In this document: positions 54,296-60,807 of the stretch, piece after piece
Numbering within the stretch: the first letter of the stretch is position 1
Layout of the letters: every line of letters starts with the position of its first letter
Virus record (IMG/VR): IMGVR_UViG_3300046777_001793
Span: 1-64,000 of that record
Direction: 5' to 3' (one strand)
DNA: 64,000 bases
From: a virus
Notes under the pieces: model-generated
What the model saw: only the letters and a program-made list of their open reading frames with translations
Told to the model about the DNA's origin: nothing
Database searches by the model: none
Made by a program: the position numbers and the translations under genes

Positions 54296-55915
54296 TTAAA
54301 AGTTATAAACACCAAGAATTTTAACATCAAATCTTCCTGAAGAAGATACACCACCACCACCTGTACCCATAGATCTACCAGCTTGATAAGCAAGTAATGT
54401 TGAAGCATCTGGTAAGTTTGTAGTAATAGTTCCTTCAGCAATAGCTCCTGTTTCTCTATTAATTACAGAATATTTAACTTCAGATGAACCTGGAGCATTA
54501 TAAAACCTTACATAATACATAGTTGTTGAAACAGCTCCTGATGTTCTATTAGCAGGAAAACCAGAACCTAAATCAATTTTAGTTGCTGTTCCTGATGCAT
54601 CATTATGCATTATTTGCAAGTTGGCATCACCTGAATCATTTGCTAAAGCAATAATATTTGTTAATGCAGAAGGTTGTAAATTACTTATAGTACCTATAGC
54701 TAGGTTTGTTACTGATGAAGTTAATCCCCAAAAATTATGAGCACCTACTGCATAATTTGTATCTGCTATACCAAATTCACCTACAAATAAAAATCCTGCT
54801 GTGATTGACCATAATGCTGCTGATGTTCTCATACAACAATAGTTTCCTGTTCCAGTAACAGATGGCTCAAAACGCATTGTTATTTGTCTTGTCCTAAAGT
54901 TTGTAACAGCAACTGTGTTTGCACCTTGAGTACCTGAAAGGTTATTTGTGATACCACCTAATGTATCTATAGTTGTAGAGTTAGCTCTAAAAGTAACACC
55001 TCTAAAAACTTCATTACCTGTTAAATCAGGGATTAAACTTTGAGAACTTGCTGGTGCTATTGGAATATTTAAAGTATCATCAATTAATGTTGCTGCACCA
55101 GTTCCTTCAGTAGTAAGTGTAAGTAATGATGAAATTTTTGCATGTTTCCAAAGATTGTCTGCGGTATCTCTATAGAGTACACCTTTGTTAATATAAGTAG
55201 GTAATGATACATCATGTAATTCATCAAGTTCATAACCATTTTGAACTTTAACAAATATTTCACCGTTGTTTACATTTACTCTAGTTACAACACCAAGATA
55301 AACTAAATGTGCTGGAGCAACAGGTTTATTTGCTAAACCGTAAATTAAATTACCATCTATACCTAACCAAACCGGATCATTTACTTGAGCTAAAGAAGTG
55401 TCTAAACCTTCAAGTCTTCCTTCAGTAATAACTTTTCCAATTCCATTTAAAGCAAGGTCTTGAAAAAGTAAACCTAATGTTTTACTTGATGTTGCTTCAC
55501 TAGCATTACTAGCTTTAGCAACAATTACATTTGTTCCATCTGAACCAGATACATAAACAGCCTGACCTTTAGAAATTGCAACACCTGCTTTTACAGTTTG
55601 TTGGATTTTTTCTGAAGGTAATGTTTCAGGTTTATTTAAAATAAGTGCATCACCTGAAACTGCATTCCAATCTGATTGAACATTTGCTTCAGCTCCTTCT
55701 TGTATTCCAGTTAATTTAGTTTTTTCTGCTGCAGAAAATAAACCTGCGTTTGTACTGTCAGCTAATAAAATAGTTGCATCACTTCCTGAATCTGAAGTAA
55801 TAACTCCATTTGATATACCTGGAACAAATGCTAAGTTAGCACCACCCCCAGCACCACCAGAAGGTGCTTCATAATAGTCTAACTTTCCTGTATGTGGGTT
55901 GTACTTGTAAGGCAT
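54296..55915 (-). CDS. Fibre or head-fibre protein (539 aa)
   Basis: Starts MPYKYNPHTGKLDYYEAPSG, a fibre-type N-terminus with PHTGKLDYY and a Gly-rich hinge. A repeat-like LFSAAEKTKLTGIQEGAEANVQSDWNA unit is the pattern found in tail fibres and in T4 short-tail-fibre-like proteins. Then Gly/Val/Ala-rich beta modules and a C-terminal beta domain with GGGGVSSSGRFDVKILGVYNF. Ordered next to the lysis genes, apart from the main fibre operon. Could be a head fibre or a second adhesin. Confidence 0.7.
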   Translation of the reverse strand: MPYKYNPHTGKLDYYEAPSGGAGGGANLAFVPGISNGVITSDSGSDATILLADSTNAGLFSAAEKTKLTGIQEGAEANVQSDWNAVSGDALILNKPETLPSEKIQQTVKAGVAISKGQAVYVSGSDGTNVIVAKASNASEATSSKTLGLLFQDLALNGIGKVITEGRLEGLDTSLAQVNDPVWLGIDGNLIYGLANKPVAPAHLVYLGVVTRVNVNNGEIFVKVQNGYELDELHDVSLPTYINKGVLYRDTADNLWKHAKISSLLTLTTEGTGAATLIDDTLNIPIAPASSQSLIPDLTGNEVFRGVTFRANSTTIDTLGGITNNLSGTQGANTVAVTNFRTRQITMRFEPSVTGTGNYCCMRTSAALWSITAGFLFVGEFGIADTNYAVGAHNFWGLTSSVTNLAIGTISNLQPSALTNIIALANDSGDANLQIMHNDASGTATKIDLGSGFPANRTSGAVSTTMYYVRFYNAPGSSEVKYSVINRETGAIAEGTITTNLPDASTLLAYQAGRSMGTGGGGVSSSGRFDVKILGVYNF

Positions 55916-55917
55916 AA

Positions 55918-56163
55918 TTATTGAATTGTAATTTTTGTAACTCTTGATCCATCTACTAATGGATTTTCATATTCTATATTTTCAATTACAGAACCTTTTC
56001 TTGTATCAGCACAATAATGTTTAATTTGAGTAACATTAGTTGTTGTTCCACCATACGTAAATTCTCTAACGTATCCTGGTGAATTTTGTATTTCTATAAG
56101 CTTTGAGTTTCCTTTACCCAAAAGCATTAATAAATTTGTCTGAAATGATCTATCAAAAAACAT
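55918..56163 (-). CDS. Unknown small protein (81 aa)
   Basis: Beta-rich, with KGNSKLIEIQNSPGYVREFTYGG and a C-terminal VDGSRVTKITIQ. First gene of the lysis/fibre unit; downstream of the bidirectional-looking terminator. Two bases before the fibre start. Function unknown. Confidence 0.55.
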   Translation of the reverse strand: MFFDRSFQTNLLMLLGKGNSKLIEIQNSPGYVREFTYGGTTTNVTQIKHYCADTRKGSVIENIEYENPLVDGSRVTKITIQ

Positions 56164-56179
56164 AATCTTTGTGTTTACT

Positions 56180-56190
56180 TAATAATATAC
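56180..56190 (-). promoter_or_regulatory. Promoter-like box GTATATTATTA
   Basis: Identical 11-mer to that upstream of the 24930 gene, here 17 bases before ATG 56163 and after the terminator at 56206-56235. Possible late promoter class. Confidence 0.4.
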
Positions 56191-56205
56191 AAAAAAATAT
56201 TGGAA

Positions 56206-56235
56206 TAAAAAAACCCCTACCAAAGGTAAGGGCTT
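56206..56235 (-). terminator. Intrinsic terminator after the early block
   Basis: Stem of GCCCTTACC and GGTAGGGGT with one mismatch and flanking T-runs on both strands (T-run after the stem on either strand), so it may work bidirectionally. It separates the early genes (56240 to 60253) from the lysis/fibre unit. Confidence 0.85.
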
Positions 56236-56239
56236 TTTT

Positions 56240-56521
56240 TTAATAGATTGCAATCACATCAGATTCTTTGGCGACATAGTAAATTTTACCATTCATGTCA
56301 AAGGTATCACAGTAACTTAACTGCTTTGGTGTGATAAGGACTTTATCTCCTACTTTTACTTTCTCAACATCTACTCCTGTAAAAGCTACAGGTAATTCAG
56401 AGAATTTTTTTACAATCTCATCTTCAAGTTGTTTTTTTGCTTCTGGCAATAACTCAATTCCTGAAGGTCTTTCTTCAATCACAGGTCTTTCAATAATGAC
56501 CAATTTTCCTAAAAATTTCAT
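56240..56521 (-). CDS. GroES-like co-chaperonin (93 aa)
   Basis: Start MKFLGKLVIIERP, then SGIELLPEAKKQLEDEI, then VDVEKVKVGDKVLITPKQLSYCDTFDMNGKIYYVAKESDVIAIY. The order of strand, mobile-loop-like LLPEAK, GDKVLI and final ESDVIAIY matches GroES, with length close to the 97-aa host protein. Phages encode such co-chaperonins (T4 gp31 being the known case) to help fold a large capsid protein. It is the last gene of the early block, just before the terminator. Confidence 0.7.
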   Translation of the reverse strand: MKFLGKLVIIERPVIEERPSGIELLPEAKKQLEDEIVKKFSELPVAFTGVDVEKVKVGDKVLITPKQLSYCDTFDMNGKIYYVAKESDVIAIY

Positions 56522-56524
56522 TTC

Positions 56525-56791
56525 TTAATATTTAAGAGTTAATACTTTAACTACACTCATTTGTGCATTTAACACTTCACCGATCGCATGATTATAAAGT
56601 GTATCTGCTAATGGAGAAGCACCCAGATTTTTTGCTCTGTACTCTTGTTCCAAAAGATCTGCTGCTTTAGCAAATAATATTTTTGCTTGTGCTACTTTAT
56701 CATCTGCTGAAGGATTAAAATTTAATCCTACCAATTGCTCTCCAAACGTTAGAGATCTTACTTCTACTTCCATTTTACCTTCTACTACCAT
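56525..56791 (-). CDS. Small Acb2/Tad1-hairpin-like protein candidate (88 aa)
   Basis: LTFGEQLVGLNFNPSADDKVAQAKILFAKAADLL... and DTLYNHAIGEVLNAQMSVVKVLTLKY match the pattern I recall for a common family of small phage proteins (TFGEKAVGxxFNPSxxxxVxxxKxxxAxxIDLL and AITExxxAQMWAVKAxTW). That family is linked to the Acb2/Tad1 hairpin fold, whose members sequester defence nucleotides. Two predicted helices. The recognition is by memory, so medium confidence. Within the early block with another candidate at 57509. Confidence 0.55.
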   Translation of the reverse strand: MVVEGKMEVEVRSLTFGEQLVGLNFNPSADDKVAQAKILFAKAADLLEQEYRAKNLGASPLADTLYNHAIGEVLNAQMSVVKVLTLKY

Positions 56792-56792
56792 C

Positions 56793-56888
56793 TTACTTAG
56801 ATTTTGTGATTTTTGTTTTTACTATTACTAAATGCTGAAGCCATCCTTTTAAAGCTTCAATCTTTGCTTTGTTTCCTGTTTTACTCAT
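56793..56888 (-). CDS. Micro-ORF (31 aa)
   Basis: MSKTGNKAKIEALKGWLQHLVIVKTKITKSK, a basic helical peptide. Starts one base after the preceding stop and ends one base before the next start, exactly filling the gap, which supports coding. Function unknown; may be a regulatory leader. Confidence 0.45.
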   Translation of the reverse strand: MSKTGNKAKIEALKGWLQHLVIVKTKITKSK

Positions 56889-56889
56889 G

Positions 56890-57519
56890 TTATTTGATTT
56901 TTGATAAGTTACGTAATCTTTCCAAAACATCTTGGCCATTGTGGCCATCAAAAGGATATTTTGCTTTTTCTTCTACAGGTATTTGGAATAAATCCCAATC
57001 TTCTTCTTTGTAGTGATTGGTTATCATTCCATCTGGTAACATTGCTACTACAATAAACCATCCGCCACCAAAACATTCTTTTCCATCATGATGTTTCCAT
57101 GACTTATGAACATCATATTTGCAATGATTATATGGTTGCCCTGTGTTTTTCCATTTTGGATTCCACAATTTATTTGCAGCCCACTCATTGAACAATGCAG
57201 CATTGTACATTTTTCTGAAATCATACAACTCATTGTATGTATGGTATCCATCAGAAAATTCTCCAATCTCTGCTTCAGTTGCATAAGTCATTTCAAAGAT
57301 GTCTGGTTTGCATGCGTAAAACTCACCCTTTACCCCTTTTATAACATAATCTTCAAGACTTGCTCTCATGCTACCTTCCAATGTATGAATAAACAATGCA
57401 TCACCTTGGAACTCAATATCATTTCCTGCAAATGCTCTAATTTCATTTGCATTTAATCCTGTCCATTGAACAGCTTCTATTACTACTGGTTTCTTTGCGT
57501 ATTTCATACTACTTTTCAT
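56890..57519 (-). CDS. PGDYG-like plus WDGH-type phage protein (209 aa)
   Basis: A longer frame extends upstream into the overlapping gene; ATG 57519 ([19 protein letters not shown]) has AAGGT a few bases before it and is preferred, with ATG 57507 as the alternative. N-terminal domain [20 protein letters not shown] then [22 protein letters not shown] is a common phage domain (pattern KPVxxEAxQWTG ... DYxIKGVxGEFYPCKPDIFExTY). C-terminal domain [15 protein letters not shown] ... [20 protein letters not shown] and [16 protein letters not shown] is another common phage domain. Two-domain fusion; both unknown in function. Confidence 0.65.
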   Translation of the reverse strand: MKSSMKYAKKPVVIEAVQWTGLNANEIRAFAGNDIEFQGDALFIHTLEGSMRASLEDYVIKGVKGEFYACKPDIFEMTYATEAEIGEFSDGYHTYNELYDFRKMYNAALFNEWAANKLWNPKWKNTGQPYNHCKYDVHKSWKHHDGKECFGGGWFIVVAMLPDGMITNHYKEEDWDLFQIPVEEKAKYPFDGHNGQDVLERLRNLSKIK

Positions 57520-57862
57520 TTTTACCTTCAACTTGTCTTCTCTGTCTATCCTTAGTTCTTGCATCTTGCCAATGAATTGCTTCTTCAATCTTTGTGATTG
57601 ATAAAGCATTTTCTCTACAAGGAAAAGCTTCATTTAGACTTTGAAATAAACATTTAACATATTTCAACATGTCTAATGCTTGACAACCATTTACACCCAC
57701 TTCAGAAATAGGATCTGATTGAATTGTAAATTTCACTACTGGTGCAACACCTTTTACATCTTCTGCATTTTCAATTTGAATAAAATTTATTAAATGCATC
57801 TCTTGTGATGTGCTATCCATTTCTCTTTCAAGAAGATTTCTTGCTTTTTCTACGTGCCTCAT
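57509..57862 (-). CDS. Acb2/Tad1-family-like anti-defence candidate (117 aa)
   Basis: C-terminal segment [45 protein letters not shown] (residues 57-100) follows the pattern P-x-R-E-x-S/A-L-A/S-L/I-T-K-L/I-E-E-A-I/M-x-W seen in the Acb2/Tad1 hairpin family. In Acb2 the two-helix hairpin forms hexamers that sequester cyclic nucleotides of CBASS. The N-terminal 45 residues are extra compared with the 90-aa family norm. It overlaps the next gene. An anti-CBASS or anti-Thoeris function is inference. Confidence 0.6.
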   Translation of the reverse strand: MRHVEKARNLLEREMDSTSQEMHLINFIQIENAEDVKGVAPVVKFTIQSDPISEVGVNGCQALDMLKYVKCLFQSLNEAFPCRENALSITKIEEAIHWQDARTKDRQRRQVEGKNEK

Positions 57863-58251
57863 TATTTATTTCTTTTTCTGTAAGACTTCAAGATTGCTAA
57901 GTAGTTGATTGCATCATCAATAGTATCATCTACCGCTTCATCTTTTACCATTCCCTCTTTATCTAACAATGTAGATATGCGTGACATTTTATCCATTAAT
58001 CTCACCAAAATTCCACGTTCAACCGGAACACCAGCAATTGTAGAATTTCTAAAGTTTGCATAAGGATCTTTGTTACTACCCCCATAGTCATGATTTTTTC
58101 TTACTGCTGTAGCAAGACAATCAGAAAAGGTTTTTTCCATGTCATGAAGTAATGGGTTTACTTCTAACTTCTTAAGAGTTACAGGTCCGCAAACAGCTCC
58201 AACCTTTGCTTCAATTTCTGCAAGTTCTTTTAACACTTTTTCTTCAGCCAT
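57862..58251 (-). CDS. Nucleotide-modification-associated domain 1 (DUF1599) protein (129 aa)
   Basis: KNHDYGGSNKDPYANFRNSTIAGVPVERGILVRLMDKMSRISTLL with VKDEAVDDTIDDAINYLAIL (quoted in parts) follows the Nmad1/DUF1599 pattern: KNxDYxG, dPYxNF, GxxVRxxDKxSRxxxL, VxDExxxDTxxDxxNY. Such proteins are associated with phage base or nucleotide modification, with a MazG-like helical fold. One-base overlap with the next gene. Exact reaction unknown. Confidence 0.7.
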   Translation of the reverse strand: MAEEKVLKELAEIEAKVGAVCGPVTLKKLEVNPLLHDMEKTFSDCLATAVRKNHDYGGSNKDPYANFRNSTIAGVPVERGILVRLMDKMSRISTLLDKEGMVKDEAVDDTIDDAINYLAILKSYRKRNK

Positions 58252-58253
58252 AT

Positions 58254-58685
58254 TTATTTTATTAATTGGTTACTTTTTAATATTTCACATACTTGCTCAA
58301 AAATCCATTCAGTCAAGTATGCTTCAAACTCTACTTCTACCTTATTCAGAAAGAAGATTCTTCTTATGTGTTGCATTATGTGTACAATCTCATGAACCAA
58401 TGTTTTTAAAATATTATCATCAATCTTTCTAATCACCAATGACAAATAATAATTACCTTCTTCAGTCTGATAATATTCTACATAAGCATCTGTGTAAATC
58501 TTTACATCATCATATCCATCAAATACCTCATTGACTAATTTATGCATATCCTTATCAAAATGTTTGCGTAAACTTTTCATATTTTTTACGCCACATATAA
58601 ACAAGAACTCTTGATTAATCAAAGGTATCTTGATAGACTCAACTATCTCATTTGATTTTGTAGAATTTCCCAAGGATGTTTGCAT
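58254..58685 (-). CDS. Zincin-like metalloprotease-fold protein (143 aa)
   Basis: HEIVHIMQH at residues 98-106 is an HExxH zinc motif; VEVEFEAYLTEWIF, about 20 residues later, can supply a third ligand Glu. This resembles a minimal SprT/ImmA-like zincin. The long N-terminal part is beta-rich. It overlaps the GIY-YIG gene by 38 bases. Might cleave a host repressor or a phage precursor; substrate unknown. No signal peptide. Confidence 0.6.
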   Translation of the reverse strand: MQTSLGNSTKSNEIVESIKIPLINQEFLFICGVKNMKSLRKHFDKDMHKLVNEVFDGYDDVKIYTDAYVEYYQTEEGNYYLSLVIRKIDDNILKTLVHEIVHIMQHIRRIFFLNKVEVEFEAYLTEWIFEQVCEILKSNQLIK

Positions 58686-59070
58686 TTAAAAATTCATCAC
58701 TCTCCAATACACCATAAGCAAATTGATATTTACACTCCATGTAAGTCAACTCTGTTGCAGAGAAACAGATATGTAACATATCACGCTTTAGCACAATACC
58801 ATCTTTATGGGCTTGTTTCAATATCTCATTACTACTGAAATAATTTTGATAAGCAGCTTTTTTCTGAATAGTGTATTTTTTCAAACGCTTGTCTGTTACA
58901 GCAGCCAATTCCCTTTTACCCATCTTCTTTTTTGTCTGTGAATAAAAGTTCTTCTTACCAATATATCTCACAGACTTTCCATCAACAATACCACTTATCT
59001 CATAGATAAATCCTACTGCATTATCTGGAATGTCACTATCCTTAAACTCTTTACCTTGATACAACCACAT
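58648..59070 (-). CDS. GIY-YIG-like endonuclease (140 aa)
   Basis: NAVGFIYEISGIVDGKSVRYIGKKNFYSQTKKK gives GIY (residues 20-22, here FIY) and YIG (36-38) with downstream KK and a later conserved-type segment LAAVTDKRLKKYT. GIY-YIG-type proteins of this length occur in many phages as homing or recombination nucleases. TGA stop; a second TGA follows three codons later. Start ATG lies inside the preceding membrane-protein gene (20-base overlap). Confidence 0.65.
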   Translation of the reverse strand: MWLYQGKEFKDSDIPDNAVGFIYEISGIVDGKSVRYIGKKNFYSQTKKKMGKRELAAVTDKRLKKYTIQKKAAYQNYFSSNEILKQAHKDGIVLKRDMLHICFSATELTYMECKYQFAYGVLESDEFLNANILGKFYKIK

Positions 59071-59218
59071 AAATAAGAATTATTATAATTAATACTACTA
59101 TGAACAAAAAAGGAACAAGACATCCACCATGAACTCTACCCTCATAATCATCCCAATCATCCAATCCCTGTATATAAACCTCATTGTATTTAAAATCTGT
59201 GTTTTGCTCTTCTGCCAT
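59051..59218 (-). CDS. Small tail-anchored membrane protein (55 aa)
   Basis: MAEEQNTDFKYNEVYIQGLDDWDDYEGR, then a hydrophobic segment CLVPFLFIVVLIIIILIYVVV and SR. Acidic N-terminal half with two Trp/Asp clusters and a C-terminal membrane segment, so it is probably anchored in the inner membrane. Overlaps the GIY-YIG start by 20 bases and the preceding ORF by 29 bases. Function unknown, possibly host takeover or lysis timing. Confidence 0.6.
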   Translation of the reverse strand: MAEEQNTDFKYNEVYIQGLDDWDDYEGRVHGGCLVPFLFIVVLIIIILIYVVVSR

Positions 59219-59435
59219 AATTTAATGTTTGTTTACTAAATGCGTGTGTTGTACTAAAGTGATGTGCTGAAACAACAAAGTCATGTGGATTTTTGTATCT
59301 CTTTTCCACTCTTTGTCCAACTGCAACCTCTACAAACTTTGGAAAAAACTGATTAAGTTCTACTCCTATGCAATACGTTCCTATAAAAAGTTTCTTCTTG
59401 CACATATCACTAAATACAGTAATTGCTCTAATCAT
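59190..59435 (-). CDS. Unknown small protein (81 aa)
   Basis: The longest frame begins at a TTG; ATG 59435 (MIRAITVFSDMCKKK) overlaps the upstream TGA (TGATG), indicating coupling. Basic C-terminus with HHFSTTHAFS and GRRAKHRF. Unrecognised. Confidence 0.5.
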   Translation of the reverse strand: MIRAITVFSDMCKKKLFIGTYCIGVELNQFFPKFVEVAVGQRVEKRYKNPHDFVVSAHHFSTTHAFSKQTLNYGRRAKHRF

Positions 59436-59692
59436 CAGCTCCCACAATTTAAACAACCCTCATCATCATCTTCTTCCGGATGAGTTTCAATTCTAGGATT
59501 TAGAATTTTTTTCAACTCATAAATCTCCTGTTGTATATCTCCATCCTGGAAAATATCACCAGTCAATTGCGTTCTCAATTCCGCAATCTTTGCTTTGATT
59601 TCATTTTCTTCCATACTTTCTAGCTCTTTGTACTTTTTTAAACATTCTCTTACCTTCCTTTTCCATCTTGTGTTTCTTATACTCAAACTCAT
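59435..59692 (-). CDS. Coiled-coil Cys-tailed small protein (85 aa)
   Basis: MSLSIRNTRWKRKVRECLKKYKELESMEENEIKAKIAELRTQL, a charged helical protein, ends in an acidic EEDDDEGCLNCGS with a Cys pair. Its 5 prime half overlaps, in a different frame, the lipoprotein gene at 59601-59744. TGA stop followed at once by another TGA. No membrane segment. Confidence 0.5.
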   Translation of the reverse strand: MSLSIRNTRWKRKVRECLKKYKELESMEENEIKAKIAELRTQLTGDIFQDGDIQQEIYELKKILNPRIETHPEEDDDEGCLNCGS

Positions 59693-59744
59693 TCATTGGA
59701 GCACATGCTGAAATAAAAAGAAACAATATCATTACTCTATACAT
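59601..59744 (-). CDS. Nested small lipoprotein (47 aa)
   Basis: MYRVMILFLFISACAPMNEF has a typical short lipoprotein signal with a lipobox (FISAC, Cys14), followed by a basic tail (KKHKMEKEGKR...). It starts 13 bases inside the end of the RepL-like gene and runs out of frame across the first 92 bases of the coiled-coil gene. TGA stop. Small lipoproteins of this size can act in superinfection exclusion or as o-spanins; function not determined. It was not listed as a long open frame because of its length. Confidence 0.55.
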   Translation of the reverse strand: MYRVMILFLFISACAPMNEFEYKKHKMEKEGKRMFKKVQRARKYGRK

Positions 59745-60253
59745 TCCTTCTTTTTAAATTTTTCAAACACATCAAACACCTTATTCTCAAAAACCTTTCT
59801 CTTTCTTGACAAAAATGGATTCAGCATATAACACACACGCACCTCACCATAAATCCTACCCTTAATCTGATATAACACCCCAGCAGAAACCAAACGTGTA
59901 ATCAACTTCATAAACATGCTCTTTGATGAAATCTCTAAATACTTTTGTAGAGATTCATTTGTATGAGGTATAGTATTATTAAATACAATGTTCAAAGGAG
60001 TCTTTGTAACAACACTCATCTTAATCACATTTGCAAGATCACTATTGTTCAACAACTTTGTTAATTCCAATAAAGCTTCAGTTTCTAATACAGCATAATC
60101 ATTAGAAGTAATCATACTCATACCAGTTTCCTTACTCACATTAACTCCTTCAGGAACTTCAGCCAATACCTTAACCTCACCTGTAACCTCATCTACATAA
60201 GATTCCAAATCTAACTCCACGTTACTCTTTAAGGACTTTACTTTAGCACTCAT
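59732..60253 (-). CDS. RepL-like replication initiator (173 aa)
   Basis: Helix-turn-helix region near residues 95-150: LQKYLEISSKSMFMKLITRLVSAGVLYQIKGRIYGEVRVCYMLNPFLSRKRK. A two-helix recognition unit followed by a wing and the xYMLNP sequence matches RepL-type plasmid initiators (YMxNP before a final basic segment). The gene follows four iterons and a -7-like promoter box, as in iteron plasmids that autoregulate their initiator. A repressor-only role is an alternative. RepL-type genes have been noted in crAss-like phages. Confidence 0.65.
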   Translation of the reverse strand: MSAKVKSLKSNVELDLESYVDEVTGEVKVLAEVPEGVNVSKETGMSMITSNDYAVLETEALLELTKLLNNSDLANVIKMSVVTKTPLNIVFNNTIPHTNESLQKYLEISSKSMFMKLITRLVSAGVLYQIKGRIYGEVRVCYMLNPFLSRKRKVFENKVFDVFEKFKKKECIE

Positions 60254-60273
60254 CTGTCATTTCATTTACAGGA

Positions 60274-60281
60274 CAAATATA
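60274..60281 (-). promoter_or_regulatory. -7 element (TATATTTG) of the RepL-like gene
   Basis: Minus-strand TATATTTG 21 bases before ATG 60253. Iteron 1 begins two bases upstream (60283), so a protein bound there would cover the promoter. Confidence 0.5.
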
Positions 60282-60282
60282 A

Positions 60283-60379
60283 CTAAAAATAACACTTTTG
60301 TGCTAAAAATAACACTTTATTTTTTACCCAGGTGCTAAAAATAACACCTGTGAGCCTTGTGAGGTGCTAAAAATAACAC
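60283..60379. repeat. Four iterons CTAAAAATAACAC
   Basis: Exact 13-bp copies at 60283-60295, 60303-60315, 60335-60347 and 60367-60379, all in the same orientation. Start spacings are 20, 32 and 32 bp, close to 2, 3 and 3 helical turns. Copies 3 and 4 extend to an imperfect dyad (AGGTG before and CACCT after). Typical arrangement for iteron initiator binding. Confidence 0.85.
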
Positions 60380-60560
60380 CTGATAAAAACCCCCACAACC
60401 CTTGAAAACATTGGGCTATCCCCCCATCCTAAGCAAAAACGTACTTATTCTTATTTAGGAGCACATGATGCTAACGCTATAAAGAGAAATTCATGTGTGT
60501 GGCGGAGAATGGGTATATTGAAAATTATGGATATAATGGTGTGTATGGGTCCTTCCATTA

Positions 60561-60577
60561 TTTGCCCCCCGGGCAAA
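60561..60577. repeat. GC-rich palindrome TTTGCCC-CCC-GGGCAAA
   Basis: Perfect 7-bp arms with a 3-base centre, unusual in this AT-rich genome; may be a single-strand initiation or protein-binding hairpin in the origin region. Confidence 0.6.
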
Positions 60578-60774
60578 CACAATGTCAGGTGTACCCCCTA
60601 GGCAAGCAGCAGGCACAGAGGTTATTGTTATAGCATAATGACATTAATTTTCTCCAGGGAAGAAGTTTGTGTGCCAGAGGAGAAGGGTGCTTGTCAAGAG
60701 AGTGCTTGGGAAGCAGAGCAAGAGAAGAGAGTGACACAGGAAGGAAGATGCAGGGCAAGGTCTTATTCTATATT

Positions 60775-60796
60775 AATGACCTCTCGGTCATTTTAA
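60775..60796 (+). promoter_or_regulatory. Hairpin with T-run upstream of the first plus-strand gene
   Basis: AATGACC-tctc-GGTCATT followed by TTTT, ending 12 bases before ATG 60808. Could be a transcription attenuator or terminator guarding plus-strand genes. Confidence 0.5.
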
Positions 60797-60807
60797 ATTT
60801 TATAATT

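Larger units (their letters stand above)
60254..60807. other. Divergent intergenic region with iterons, GC hairpin and purine island
   Basis: No gene. It separates the minus-strand block from the plus-strand block. It holds a -7-like box, four 13-bp iterons (60283-60379), a perfect hairpin TTTGCCC-CCC-GGGCAAA (60561-60577), a purine-rich, GC-elevated stretch (about 60655-60770), and a hairpin with following T-run (60775-60796). This is the strongest origin candidate in the window. The strand change of transcription also fits an origin. Confidence 0.7.

Noticed and set aside
50572-57511. TAG reassignment (TAG to Gln) in the late block.
   Set aside because: TAG stops at 1276, 27960, 50572, 50858, 52777 and 57509 are each followed at once by a plausible start or by further stops, so TAG functions as a normal stop here.
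57519-57633. Upstream extension of the PGDYG-like gene (start at 57633).
   Set aside because: The extension overlaps the Acb2-like gene entirely and lacks domain sequence; ATG 57519 or 57507 fits better.
60667-60807. N-terminal extension of the 60-aa membrane protein.
   Set aside because: The extension is encoded by the purine-rich island, is Arg/Gly/Glu/Cys-rich unlike other genes, and precedes a hairpin with a T-run; ATG 60808 is a better start.
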